50,466 nucleotides of DNA from Candidatus Melainabacteria bacterium (GTDB lineage Bacteria; Cyanobacteriota; Vampirovibrionia; Vampirovibrionales; Vampirovibrionaceae), in NCBI GenBank assembly GCA_902168245.1, contig CABHPA010000021.1:1-50466 (forward strand). The letters are read 5' to 3'. Below are positions 25,250-34,652 of the stretch, piece after piece. The notes below the pieces were generated by a model, which had not been told where the DNA came from, ran no database searches, and saw only the letters and a list, made by a program, of their open reading frames with translations. The translations under genes were made by a program, and so were the position numbers. How positions within the stretch are numbered: position 1 is the stretch's first letter; the number at the start of each line of letters is the position of its first letter.

Positions 25250-27019
25250 ATGAGCCTTCCTCCAGAACCGGCGGTCACGGATCGCCTGGCGGACTTTACA
25301 CGGGATAAGCGTATTCTTCTGCTGACGGTGATGGCCGTTATTATTGGCATATTAAGTACGCTCAGCGCCTGGTGTTTAGTGACTTTAATCGCGGTGATCA
25401 GCAACCTGGTCTTTTACCAGCGGTTTTCAACCGTGTTAACCAGTCTGGCCCACAATCACCTGGGGTTGGGCGTCATTTTAGTCCCGGCGCTCGGAGGACT
25501 GATTATTGGCTTTATGGCCCGCTATGGCTCTGAGAAAATCCGGGGCCACGGAATTCCGGAGGCTTTAGAAGCTATTTTGTTCGGGCAAAGCAAAATGTCT
25601 GCCAGGGTGGCCATACTCAAACCGCTTTCTTCGGCCATTTCTATTGGGACGGGTGGGCCGTTCGGGGCGGAAGGCCCCATTATCATGACCGGCGGCGCAG
25701 TGGGGTCACTCTTTGCTCAGATGTTCCACCTGTCTGCCATTGAGCGCAAAACGCTTCTGGTAGCTGGCGCTGCGGGTGGGATGGCCGCAATATTCGCAAC
25801 GCCGGTCGCAGCCGTCCTGTTGGCTGTGGAACTCCTGTTGTTTGAATGGAAGCCACGCTCTTTCATTCCCGTTACCATTGCGGCGGTTGTTGCGGGTGTC
25901 GTGCGTATCGGCATCTTTGGCCAGGGTCCCATTTTTCCCATACTACCTCACCCGCTGACGGATGGGACGGTTATGTTGTTTGCCCTGCTGGTTGGGCTGG
26001 GCAGCGGCTTGGTATCGGGCTTGGTGACACAATGCGTGTATTTCTTTGAGCATTTGTTTGAGAAACTGCCTGTGCATTGGATGTGGTGGCCCGCGCTTGG
26101 CGGTTTAATGGTGGGTGTGGGTGGGTATGTCGAGCCTCGTGTGTTGGGCGTTGGGTATGACTTGATAGAAAGTCTGTTGTCCGGCCGGGTGATTGGGTGG
26201 CTGGCAGTCAGTCTACTGATCGGAAAATCCCTGGTGTGGTCTTCTGCGTTGGGTTCGGGAACATCCGGCGGTGTTTTGGCGCCGCTGCTGATTATTGGCG
26301 GCGCGTTGGGGGCGCTGTTGGCGCCTTGGATTCCGGCTGGCGATGCCGGTTTGTGGGCCATGATCGGCATGGCCGCCATGATGGGAGGCACTATGCGCGC
26401 GCCGTTAACCGCGATGATTTTCGCCATTGAGCTGACGCATGATATCAATGTGCTGCCTGCCCTGCTGATTGGTTGTGTCTCCGCGTATGCCCTGACGGTT
26501 TTTATCATGCCGCGCTCTATCCTGACCGAAAAAGTGACCCGTCGGGGCTATCATATCAATTGCGAATATGGCGTGGATCCTCTGTCCATTACCAGGGTTC
26601 AGGATGTGATGGAAACAGAGTTGCAAACCGTGCCTGAAACCATGAGTTTACTGGAACTTTCCACCTTGCTGGGTAAAGGAACCCGGCATCAGGCTTCCTT
26701 GATTTTGAATCAGGACGGGGATTTGGTCGGGTTAATTACCCGTGGTGACGTAATTCGGGCCATTGAGGCCGGAGCTGATTTATCCGCCAGCGTTTTGTCA
26801 ATCAGCAACGCCAAACTCATGGTGACTTACCCGGATGAATTGCTTAAAGATGCGGTCGCCAAAATGGTTAACCTGGACATTGGCCGCTTGCCGGTTGTAA
26901 ATAGGGTACAGCCATCCAGAGCGATTGGCTATCTTGGCCGCTCAGCCATTATCCAGGCTCAGATGAGGTATTTGGAAGAAGAGCGCCATCGGGAATCCCG
27001 CTGGTTTTCCGCCTCTTAA
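25250..27019 (+). CDS. ClC-type chloride channel/antiporter with two CBS domains
   Basis: Inner-membrane ClC protein of 589 residues moving Cl- or another anion, possibly in exchange for protons. Selectivity-filter blocks are seen: GTGGPFGAEGPII (with the gating Glu in GAEGP) and ALGSGTSGGVLAP. The first 430 residues are polytopic. The C-terminal 150 residues carry two CBS domains (VQDVMETELQTVPETMSLLEL and the following repeat to LPVVNRVQPSRAIGYLG), which bind nucleotides and regulate gating in relatives. It stands alone with its own promoter candidate and ends against an IS5-family relic. The Shine-Dalgarno site is weak. The transported ion cannot be fixed: a Glu in the external gate and the absence of a fluoride-type filter favour chloride. 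Confidence 0.88.
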   Translation: MSLPPEPAVTDRLADFTRDKRILLLTVMAVIIGILSTLSAWCLVTLIAVISNLVFYQRFSTVLTSLAHNHLGLGVILVPALGGLIIGFMARYGSEKIRGHGIPEALEAILFGQSKMSARVAILKPLSSAISIGTGGPFGAEGPIIMTGGAVGSLFAQMFHLSAIERKTLLVAGAAGGMAAIFATPVAAVLLAVELLLFEWKPRSFIPVTIAAVVAGVVRIGIFGQGPIFPILPHPLTDGTVMLFALLVGLGSGLVSGLVTQCVYFFEHLFEKLPVHWMWWPALGGLMVGVGGYVEPRVLGVGYDLIESLLSGRVIGWLAVSLLIGKSLVWSSALGSGTSGGVLAPLLIIGGALGALLAPWIPAGDAGLWAMIGMAAMMGGTMRAPLTAMIFAIELTHDINVLPALLIGCVSAYALTVFIMPRSILTEKVTRRGYHINCEYGVDPLSITRVQDVMETELQTVPETMSLLELSTLLGKGTRHQASLILNQDGDLVGLITRGDVIRAIEAGADLSASVLSISNAKLMVTYPDELLKDAVAKMVNLDIGRLPVVNRVQPSRAIGYLGRSAIIQAQMRYLEEERHRESRWFSAS

Positions 27020-27029
27020 TTTTTTACGG

Positions 27030-27411
27030 CCACCCGGCTTCGTCTGTAATGAGGCTTGTTTTCGTGCCTTTGACGTTCCCCGCTCTGGAAATCTGTTTGT
27101 CCCGTTTTTTCCACGGGGATGCTGTGCAATGCCGGTTTCACCGTGCTGTCGAGATAAAAGACTTACCCCAGCGTTATACGCTTTCGCAGACGAGAGAGGA
27201 TTTTGGGGAAGATACCTTGCCTGACCCACAGGCTGAAACGGTCAAAAACAGTGGTTCATGGTGGAAATGAATCCGGTAAACTGTTCCAGTGGCAACCCTC
27301 AATCAGAATAAACAACACCGCATCCAGACAATCCCGGTCGCTCCATTTGCGAGGTCGGCCCATGTGCTGCCTTGGAAAGCATTCCTCAACCAAAGCCCAT
27401 TTACTGCTCAT
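27030..27411 (-). pseudogene. IS5-family transposase remnant
   Basis: Reading leftward from an ATG at 27411, the frame gives MGRPRKWSDRDCLDAVLFIL, GCHWNSLPDSFPP, a TGA where Trp is expected, then TTVFDRFSLWVRQGIFPK. It runs into another stop before the catalytic core. The GCxWxxLPxDFPPWxTV pattern is the N-terminal signature of IS5-family transposases. No intact termini are seen. Confidence 0.75.
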
Positions 27412-27569
27412 TTAACCGACGATACCCCACCCCAAAGCCTCTCTATCTCAACAAATACAGAGGCCATTCTAAACCAAACTTACCGAATAAGTTCTATTTA
27501 AATTCATGCATAGCTATAATGAGAAAATCGGGTTTAAATTCTGTTTAGGAAAATATGAGATAAACTCGA

Positions 27570-27716
27570 ATGAAACGGCCTGAATTTACAAAAGAACAGA
27601 TTGCTTTTGCCTTAAAAGAGCATCAGCAAGGCACTAAAGTGGATGTCATTACCCGAAAACTCGGCATATCTCCAGCGTCTTTCACCAAACGCCCGATAGT
27701 AAAAGGCAGTTTTTGA
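27570..27716 (+). pseudogene. IS3-family OrfA fragment (HTH)
   Basis: A 48-codon frame starting MKRPEFTKEQIAFALKEHQQ and continuing VDVITRKLGISPASF is the helix-turn-helix start of an IS3/IS911-type OrfA. It then loses the family pattern and stops. No OrfB follows. The remaining bases to 28005 (about 290) are AT-rich and hold nothing recognisable. Confidence 0.72.
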
Positions 27717-28005
27717 GACATTTTTTAGCATTACAGACTCGTCATGATAGCAAACCTTCTAAAGGATATTGCAAAAGCTTAATTAACAATCATTAAATCT
27801 TTACATAAAATTAGAACTTCTACTACGCTAAATCCACATCTCGGGCAAAATTCTCGACGAGTCAATGTGTCATCAGTTATAATCGGTTGAGCGAATTACT
27901 TTACAAAGTGCAGCTAAACTGAAGTCAACTGTTCCGGATGAGTTTTTCGTTTCTTGAAATGCCGTCTCGGTTCGCTTTAAGCAATCTATCCTTTTCAGGC
28001 GCATT

Positions 28006-29283
28006 TTGTATTCAATTCGAAACCAGCGTGGTCACCCGGAGAACCTACTCCCAGTCCATGATGGGAGTCCATCTACCCCTATGCCATCCACACCCGAGCT
28101 GAAATTGAATAGTGTCATTCAGGTTCCTTCAACCGAGGAAGGCTCGTTGTTGCACACTCCGGTTTATTCCACCCGGCGCCTCATGTTCAAAACGTTGGGG
28201 CAGATCGCCTTGTATGCGTCAATCGCCCTGACTCTGCTGGAAATGCTCTGCCGACTGGTGGCTGTGTACGGCAATTTCCCGGAGAGTTACGCGCTCAAAG
28301 CTTTCGAGCGCAAATATGAACAGGCTGCCGCTTTGTCTCGAAAGCAGGCTCCGGACGTGATATTGCTGGGCGATTCGCAAATGGATTTCGACTTATATCC
28401 CGAACTGCTGAGCAGACACTTCTTTGAAACCACGCAGGCCCGCATTCGAACCGTTAACTTGGCTTCTCCCAGCGCCACGCCCACCATGAGCCTGGCCTTG
28501 CTTCGCAAAGTGATCGCTTCGGGCGCTCATCCCAAGCTGCTGGTGATGAACGTAAATGTGCGACATTTTGATCGGGAAATCCTGAACAATCCCTCCAAAA
28601 CCATTGAAGGCAACCTATCCAAAAGTTATCTGGGGCAATGCCGCCTGCAAAAGCCCAGCGAGTTTTCCGCCCAAATTCGGTGTGGTCTTTCCAGAAACTT
28701 ATACATGGTGCGCTACCGCAACCAGTTAAAAGATTTGTTGATGCAGACGGACAAACTGTTCTTGAGTCCTGACAAGCTCCAGGCAACGGCCCGACCTCAT
28801 GAGATTTATCCCGCCGCCGAAGTCTCCCCGAATGGCTGGGCGCCCGGCTACAGCATGCCGGTGGATGAAACCGATTTCCTGGCATTCAGTCGCTCCCGCA
28901 GCGGTCGTAGTACCGGCGCAGGCAAAAACTATCAGTGGCAGGAAACGAATATGCAGGCCATTCTGGACTATTGCCGAAGCCAAAATATAAAGCTAGTGCT
29001 AATTTTTTTACCGATCCATAAGGTTCAAGCTCCCAACATGGCCATTCAGCCCGATCTCTTTTCCGCCCGGGTTGCCCGGTTCAGCCAGCAAAACCATGTA
29101 ACCTACCTGGACTGGCATCATCTCTATGCCGATTACAAGCCTTTTCTGGATGGCGATCATCTCAACGTAGTGGGCGCCATTGATTTGACCCGGAAACTGT
29201 CCGAATTCATTGGACAGCAGGCAGAATCGGGACTTGCCTCTAAGCTATCCACCATCAACCAGCAAGGCGGAAACGACTTATGA
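28006..29283 (+). CDS. SGNH-hydrolase-like partner of MBOAT acyltransferase, second set
   Basis: A protein of up to 425 residues. The TTG at 28006 has no clear ribosome site, and ATG 28081 (giving 400 residues) is an equally good start. A single membrane helix (about residues 62-85) is followed by an extracytoplasmic domain with the SGNH nucleophile block VILLGDSQMDFDLYP. A C-terminal DGDHLNVVGA holds the Asp-x-x-His-like catalytic pair. Its stop overlaps the ATG of the next gene, an MBOAT, so the two are translationally coupled. Together they should O-acylate an exported polysaccharide. It is not closely similar to the 1224-2159 protein, so the two sets probably serve different glycans or positions. 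Confidence 0.72.
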   Translation: MYSIRNQRGHPENLLPVHDGSPSTPMPSTPELKLNSVIQVPSTEEGSLLHTPVYSTRRLMFKTLGQIALYASIALTLLEMLCRLVAVYGNFPESYALKAFERKYEQAAALSRKQAPDVILLGDSQMDFDLYPELLSRHFFETTQARIRTVNLASPSATPTMSLALLRKVIASGAHPKLLVMNVNVRHFDREILNNPSKTIEGNLSKSYLGQCRLQKPSEFSAQIRCGLSRNLYMVRYRNQLKDLLMQTDKLFLSPDKLQATARPHEIYPAAEVSPNGWAPGYSMPVDETDFLAFSRSRSGRSTGAGKNYQWQETNMQAILDYCRSQNIKLVLIFLPIHKVQAPNMAIQPDLFSARVARFSQQNHVTYLDWHHLYADYKPFLDGDHLNVVGAIDLTRKLSEFIGQQAESGLASKLSTINQQGGNDL

Positions 29284-30737
29284 ACTTCATCTCGTCCGCT
29301 TTTGTCCTGTTTCTGACAATCACCTTTCTGCTGTTTGTTCTGGCCCCTGTTCGGTGGCGGAAGGGTTTACTACTGGTAGCCAGCTATCTTTTTTACGGGA
29401 CCTGGAGCATTCCGTTCATCGGACTCATTCTGTTAACCACCACCACAGATTACTGGTTCAGCCAGTTCATTTTTAAAAGCCAAACCCAGGCTCGCCGCAA
29501 ATTGTTTTTGGTGTTGGGGTTAACGGTCAACCTAATCATTCTAGGTTATTTCAAATACGCCAACTTTTTTCTGGAAACCGGTTTCCAACTGATGAACCTG
29601 CTTCATCTGGCACCTGCAACAGCCTCAGCGCCCCTGCTCAATATTCTGCTACCGCTGGGCATCTCGTTTTACACGTTTGAGGCCATCAGCTACCTGAGCG
29701 ACGTGTATCGCGGCAAGGAACCCGCCCGGAGTTTTCTGGATTACAACTTTTACATCATGTATTTCCCGCATCTCATTTCTGGACCTATTATCCGCTTTTG
29801 CGAACTGGCTCCCCAGTACAGCCAGCCGCTTCGTTTACCGACATTCAAGAGATTGGCGCAGGGATTGGAACTGATTCTGTTGGGTTTCGCATTCAAGGTA
29901 CTGATTGCGGATCGGGTGGCCCCCATGGCGGATGAGGTTTTTGCCGCAGCGGCTCATCCCGACACTCTGGAAACTTACATTGGCATACTGGCGTTCACCG
30001 TGCAAATTCTATTCGATTTTATGGGTTACACGCATATTGCCCGAGGCACTTCGCTGTTGTTTAACATTGAATTGCCGTTAAATTTCAATTACCCGTACCT
30101 GGCCAGCAATATCAGCGATTTCTGGCAGCGCTGGCACATCTCCCTTTCTCGTTGGATTCGGGATTACCTGTATTTCCCCCTGGGCGGTTCGCGGGCGACC
30201 ATTGTCCGCACTTGCAGCAATTTAATCGTCACCATGCTGATTGCGGGGGCATGGCATGGCGCAGGATGGACTTACATTGCTTGGGGCGGGCTGCATGGCT
30301 TGCTGTTGGCCGGATATCACTTTTACAAGCACATGCGGGATCATGTCTTACATCTGAAGCCCGAAACCATTGAACGGCAGCTTGCCTATCGGTTACTCTC
30401 CTGGGGACTCACGTTTTGGGCGATAATTACCGGCTGGGTCTTTTTCAGGGCAACTGACTTTAAAACAGCCGGTATTCTCATCCAAAAGCTCTATAGCCCA
30501 TGGTTATTGGCTAGCGATATTATCCGGAACATTTCCACAGGACATTTTACTGAGTTAGTCACCCTGGTCTCGCTGCTGCTCTGCTGCGTATCAGGGCCGT
30601 GGGTTATTAACTGGATTGAAAAGCTGTACAGACCGCTCCCCATATGGGCACGCGTACAGGTCGCCTGCCTGTTCCTGGTACTCTGCTGGATTTTAACCGC
30701 AAACAGCATACAACCCTTTATCTACTTCCAGTTTTAG
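29280..30737 (+). CDS. MBOAT-family polysaccharide O-acyltransferase, second copy
   Basis: A 485-residue polytopic membrane protein of the AlgI/DltB type. Conserved blocks are LPLGISFYTFEAISYLSDVYR, YFPHLISGPIIRF, DFWQRWHISLSRWIRDYLY, and AGAWHGAGWTYIAWGGLHG with the active-site His. It shares the four-base ATGA overlap with the upstream SGNH gene. The pair stands apart from the other glycan genes, flanked on both sides by IS relics (27.0-27.7 and from 30.8 kb), which suggests it was moved or preserved as a cassette. Confidence 0.9.
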   Translation: MNFISSAFVLFLTITFLLFVLAPVRWRKGLLLVASYLFYGTWSIPFIGLILLTTTTDYWFSQFIFKSQTQARRKLFLVLGLTVNLIILGYFKYANFFLETGFQLMNLLHLAPATASAPLLNILLPLGISFYTFEAISYLSDVYRGKEPARSFLDYNFYIMYFPHLISGPIIRFCELAPQYSQPLRLPTFKRLAQGLELILLGFAFKVLIADRVAPMADEVFAAAAHPDTLETYIGILAFTVQILFDFMGYTHIARGTSLLFNIELPLNFNYPYLASNISDFWQRWHISLSRWIRDYLYFPLGGSRATIVRTCSNLIVTMLIAGAWHGAGWTYIAWGGLHGLLLAGYHFYKHMRDHVLHLKPETIERQLAYRLLSWGLTFWAIITGWVFFRATDFKTAGILIQKLYSPWLLASDIIRNISTGHFTELVTLVSLLLCCVSGPWVINWIEKLYRPLPIWARVQVACLFLVLCWILTANSIQPFIYFQF

Positions 30738-30787
30738 GTTACCAGAACAACTGCCAGTAGGGTAAGTTTAAACAAAAGACAGAAAAG

Positions 30788-31235
30788 GGTTCTGTTGCAA
30801 CTTTTGAATAAGGCCGGATTATCCTTGTCCTGTCTCAGACTTGGGAGGCATAGGGTTCAAAGTTTCTGTGAATGAGGCAGATTTCGCCCTTGATACCGTG
30901 TTGATAGCGCCAGAGACTGCCTATGACCTCGAATCCCTTGAGAGTGTGGCGCAGGCGGTTTTAATGGATTGAAAGCCCAAGGTGGGCCTGTGTTGCTGCT
31001 TTCATGTTTTCAACAACCTGGAATCGCGCATACTTTGGGTGGACGGCTTCCTCCTCCACACGCACGGCTGCCAGGACAGTCGTATTTCCACCATTCTCAA
31101 TGAAGACGGCCTCGTCCAGCTCCACGAAGCCCTGGAGCAAATAGCGCTCATTGCGGGCGGTCAAGTCTTGCTGATGCGACTCACACGAATCCTCGTCAGG
31201 AAAGCGTTCCTGAAACTCAAGCAAGTTCACTGGTT
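30788..31235 (-). pseudogene. IS1595-family (ISXO2-like) transposase remnant
   Basis: The leftward frame from 31230 starts MNLLEFQERFPDEDSC, the usual ISXO2-like opening, and then jumps to RNERYLLQGFVELDEAVF. The zinc-ribbon region and the segment before the first catalytic Asp are missing. A later frame holds HTLKGFEVIG-like text. The sequence GGGTTCTGTTGCAAC at 30788-30802 resembles an IS terminus. Internal deletion and frame changes show that it is dead. Confidence 0.68.
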
Positions 31236-31559
31236 ATGCCCCATCTGAGGACACAAACCCCTTGATTATAATTCAACCGGCGTGAGTGGTAGAGTCATAC
31301 GCCGCTGGGTTTTTCGGTTTCTGGACTTTATCTCTCATGTGGTCTATAAGTCGTCTAAAGACCTTCTTCGACGGCTCAAGCACTTCCAACCCTGTTAAAT
31401 AGCCATCCAGCATTGCTCTTTAGGCGTTCCACCCAGAATATGAGCCATAAAAGATTGCGGGCTGATTCGATTCGGGGTTCCTTTGCATCGCGCATGGGCT
31501 TGTCCACATCGCAAGCCATTGCTTCCACCCGATAATCTACGGTCATGGCCGGTGCATCC
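31236..31559. other. Degenerate stretch between IS relics
   Basis: About 320 bases. A short leftward frame (31376-31561) may be the tail of the serine recombinase remnant next to it, but no motif supports this. Nothing else is recognised. Confidence 0.3.
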
Positions 31560-32005
31560 ACGCGGTCATTACCCTGTTTCCACGCTCTTCGAGGGCCTCT
31601 TCATTCACCATATTAAACCAGTTTCAGGATGTTCTTTTCGGTCAGCACATGGCGTTTGAGTCGGTCAGTAATTTTTCGGCCACGGAACAAAGCATTATAA
31701 AAATAAAGTCTTCAGCGCGTCTTGGGACAGGTTGGTTGAATAAAATTCATCAATGACCTCGATCATGCCTTCCAGAAGTTTGCCTGCCGGGGATTCATCC
31801 AGTTGCTCATTGATGGAAATAACCTAAACGCCGTATTTTCGAAGCAGCGCAGATCCTCGACATATTTTCTCAAGACTTTGAGTTGGGCAGGGATAGAGAG
31901 GTCTTTTTCGGCCTGCTTCTTCGCTGGAAACCAGCGCATACAAAACAACTTTCAGGCAATCAATTCTTTTCCAGCGTAAATCAGCCGGTTTTGTCAGTAT
32001 TCTTC
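31560..32005 (-). pseudogene. Large serine recombinase remnant
   Basis: Read leftward across several frames, the fragments AEKDLSIPAQLKVLRKYVED, DESPAGKLLEGMIEVIDEFY and VLTEKNILKLVNMVNEEAL appear in the order found in large serine recombinases: resolvase domain, its conserved SPxGKLLxGxxEVxxEFY segment and the C-terminal coiled coil. Frameshifts and stops break it, and most of the protein is missing. It implies that a phage or integrative element once inserted here. Confidence 0.65.
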
Positions 32006-32193
32006 CCAAAACAGTACCAGCATTCTGTTACGCTATCCCAGTGGCAAACACTCAAATTGCAGTGGGGCTTTGCCCAAAAATCCGAAGATGGAGGCAGGAA
32101 CCTTACTCAGAAACAGTGAACCCTAGGGCTAATTGACATTTAGGGCTTTGAATCTGCTTGATACTGCAAAGATAGAGAGCAGAGAGGTAGTCA

Positions 32194-32416
32194 GAATGCC
32201 CAGGAGCTATGAATTAACGGAAATGCATTGGTAAAAGATAAAGGATATATTGCCAGGCAAGGCAAGGCAAGTAACCGGGGCAGAACATCTCAAGGCAATC
32301 GGCTTTTTGTCAATGCGGTTCTGTGGGTTCTGTGCTCATGGATTGAACGTGCTTTTAATCGGTTGAAATATTACCGCCGCATTGCCACACGTTACGACCG
32401 TGCAAACGGCAAGTAA
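32194..32416 (+). pseudogene. IS5-family transposase remnant with internal deletion
   Basis: Starts MPRSYELTEMHW, meets a TAA where another residue is expected, changes frame to GRTSQGNRLFVNAVLWVL, then joins directly to the family's C-terminal block ERAFNRLKYYRRIATRYDR. The catalytic middle is gone. It abuts the IS21 remnant. Confidence 0.68.
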
Positions 32417-33404
32417 AAATTGAGCCAGTGCGGCAGCCAAATTTTGAGCCACCCTCACCCCATCCATTTCTTTCTCCTTTTCCCCTGAAAAAGCCGTGTA
32501 GCGGAAAGCCAGGACGGTCAAGGACAGACCCATCCAGCTTGTACTGGCACAGATCTGGTGGATTCCTTGAGGGTCCTGGATTGGAGCGTATAATCCCGTT
32601 TTGGGAAAAGGGAATATTTAGCTTGCGGCAGTCTCCTGGGCTTTCAGACTTTGCTTTACCTCCGGTACGCTTCGCGAAGAACCTGTAACTGTCCCCGTTC
32701 ATCTGGACCAGATGGCAGTGGTGCGCCAGCCGATCGACCAGGGCCACGGTCATAGCCGGGTATTTAAAGACGGTATCCCATTCTTCAAAGGGCAAGTTGG
32801 TTGTAATCAGGGTGGATTTGCGTTCATGACGGTTGGAAAATAGGGAAAACAGGAGTTTAACGCCTGCTTCACTGAGAGACAAATAGCCCAGTTCATCCAC
32901 AATCAGGAGATCCAGTTTCTGGATTCGGGCTTCCAGGCGACTGAGCTGGTATTTGGATTGCGCTTCCAGCAAGGTGTTGACCAGATCCGCAGCGGTATAA
33001 AACCCGACTGAATGCCCCAGGCGACAGGCTGCCATTCCCAGAGCAATAGCCAGATGGCTTTTGCCAGTACCGGAATTCCCACCAAACACCACGTTTTCCG
33101 CTTTGGCGATAAATTCTCCCTGGGCCAGTTTCAAAATCAAGGGCTTGTTCAGGGTGGGCAGAGCCGCAAAGTTAAATTGCTCCAGCGTTTTTTCCGCCGG
33201 AAAGCGGGCTTGCCGGATGCGCTGGGCTTGAGCGTTATTGTCCCGGTTGTGGACCTCCATTTCCGCCAGGGCGTGCAGATACTGTTCATGGGTCATATTG
33301 GCCTGAGCGGCCTGAGACGCCAGTTTACGGTACTGTTTGAGCATATTGGGCAGGCGGAGCCGCTTCAGATACACATCCAGCAGCAAGGTTTGAGGTGAGC
33401 TCAT
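32355..33404 (-). CDS. istB: IstB-like ATP-binding helper of IS21 transposition
   Basis: DnaA/DnaC-related AAA+ ATPase that helps the IstA transposase. Walker A is GGNSGTGKSHLA, Walker B is LDLLIVDELGYL, and sensor-type blocks STLITTNLPFEEW and ALVDRLAHH are intact. An ATG at 33404 follows a GAGGAATT site. IstB proteins usually have 245-265 residues. Here the frame runs on to 349, past the RFFAKRTGGK region and out through the IS terminal repeat into neighbouring DNA, so the normal stop has been lost. The ATPase domain itself is complete, but without intact IstA the element cannot move on its own. Confidence 0.82.
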   Translation of the reverse strand: MSSPQTLLLDVYLKRLRLPNMLKQYRKLASQAAQANMTHEQYLHALAEMEVHNRDNNAQAQRIRQARFPAEKTLEQFNFAALPTLNKPLILKLAQGEFIAKAENVVFGGNSGTGKSHLAIALGMAACRLGHSVGFYTAADLVNTLLEAQSKYQLSRLEARIQKLDLLIVDELGYLSLSEAGVKLLFSLFSNRHERKSTLITTNLPFEEWDTVFKYPAMTVALVDRLAHHCHLVQMNGDSYRFFAKRTGGKAKSESPGDCRKLNIPFSQNGIIRSNPGPSRNPPDLCQYKLDGSVLDRPGFPLHGFFRGKGERNGWGEGGSKFGCRTGSIFTCRLHGRNVWQCGGNISTD

Positions 33405-34403
33405 ACGGTGAATTCCTCCGAAGTTGACTGTATTTGGACAGGTTGGGTTTTTGAATGCTCAGGCGGGCAGCCGGTAGTGGAGGCTGACGCAACGCCCCAG
33501 AAGGTAAGCTGGCCGCGTTGTCGCGATTACCTCTGAAATGGTCTTTGGCCCCGGGTTTTCGCTCCAGCAGTTTCTGGTAATGCTCGGCCTGAATCGACTC
33601 TTGAAATCGGCCTTTCAACCGGGCATGAGTGGCAATCAATTGGGTCTGGGTAGTAATCTCCACCCGGTCCACAAAGGCTTTAACCCAGAGCGCCTGGTAG
33701 GCATATTCACCGGGTACTGAATAGCGGTTGGTTTCAAACTGCACCATGGCAAAGCGGTTGGCTTTCACCGGCACGATTCGGCAACATTCGGGCATCCGCT
33801 CTGGTAAGGGTAGCAAATGTGCCTGTTCGGCCTGTAGACGTTCGCCCACGGTTTGACTCTGGCAAGCCTGAGTATGGGTCAGATACGCCTCACAGCGTTC
33901 CTTCAGCAAGGCGTTGAGTTCCGCTAGGGAATCTACCCGGGGAATGGGGGTAAACAGATTCCGCTCCACAAATTTGACTATATTCTCGATTCGGCCCTTC
34001 TCATTGCCTTTGCCGGGTTTGTCCACAGTCGTTGGCGACGTAGGAGCCTTACGGATGTGGATGCCCTTGGGTACAAAAGCGACTGTCAAACAGAAAGGCG
34101 CTGCGAAACGCCGCAAATCGTTCATTCTCCAGCCGGTTCCTGCCGGTCAGTACCTTGTTGACGGCAGCTTTCAGGTTGTCATACGTAATACTCTGGGGAA
34201 CCCCGCCCCAGAATTCAAAGGCGTGCACATGTCCTGTAAAAAAGGCTTCCTGCTTCATATGCTCAAAGGCTTCAAAGTGAAAACTGCCGCAGTGGTTCAA
34301 AACCAGCCCCAGCACATCCACGGTGCCGTTCAGTAGGACGACTCAACCCCAAAAGGGTGGCTCAAATTTTGACTGCCGTTTTGCTTAAAATCGGCTCAAA
34401 ATT
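32415..34403 (-). mobile_element. IS21-family element, decayed
   Basis: The element is bounded by complex inverted repeats. CGGCAGCCAAATTTTGAGCC begins at 32431, and its near-perfect inverse ends at 34378 (34354-34378). Outer copies of a related TTGAGCC motif lie at 32419-32426 and 34392-34399. Multiple terminal repeats are typical of IS21. Inside are an istB gene and a broken istA. The total of about 2.0 kb is shorter than a full element of about 2.4-2.5 kb, because the first part of istA is missing. Confidence 0.75.
33325..34321 (-). pseudogene. istA: IstA transposase, truncated and frameshifted
   Basis: Two overlapping leftward frames together give the second half of IstA. The first (34321-34049) has [33 protein letters not shown] and [17 protein letters not shown]. 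After a frameshift near 34060, the second has KGNEKGRIENIVKFVERNLF, the Glu-containing end of the DDE core, and continues to LLERKPGAKDHF. The N-terminal helix-turn-helix and first catalytic Asp are missing at the 34.32 kb junction. It overlaps the start of istB, as is usual for IS21. Confidence 0.78.
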
Positions 34404-34652
34404 ACGATACCGTTTCCACGACCAGAAAACCTTACACTACGCCTCTCTCCTCTATATAGATAGCTGCTGCTCTGTGCTGGGGTGACTCTGAATGTCGATA
34501 GCCCTAGCTGCTGTACCGGGTTAGCAAGAAGCCGCAATAGCAGCTCTTAACGAAGGTATACCAATACCCCAAGGCCAGCGTCTGTCGCTATCTGGCTCAG
34601 ACATCACAAAGTTGATTCTTGAGTTTTTGCGACAGCAGCACTTTGTGAATAG
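34404..34652. other. Gap between IS21 relic and the repeat protein
   Basis: About 250 bases with no gene or strong signal seen. Confidence 0.4.
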
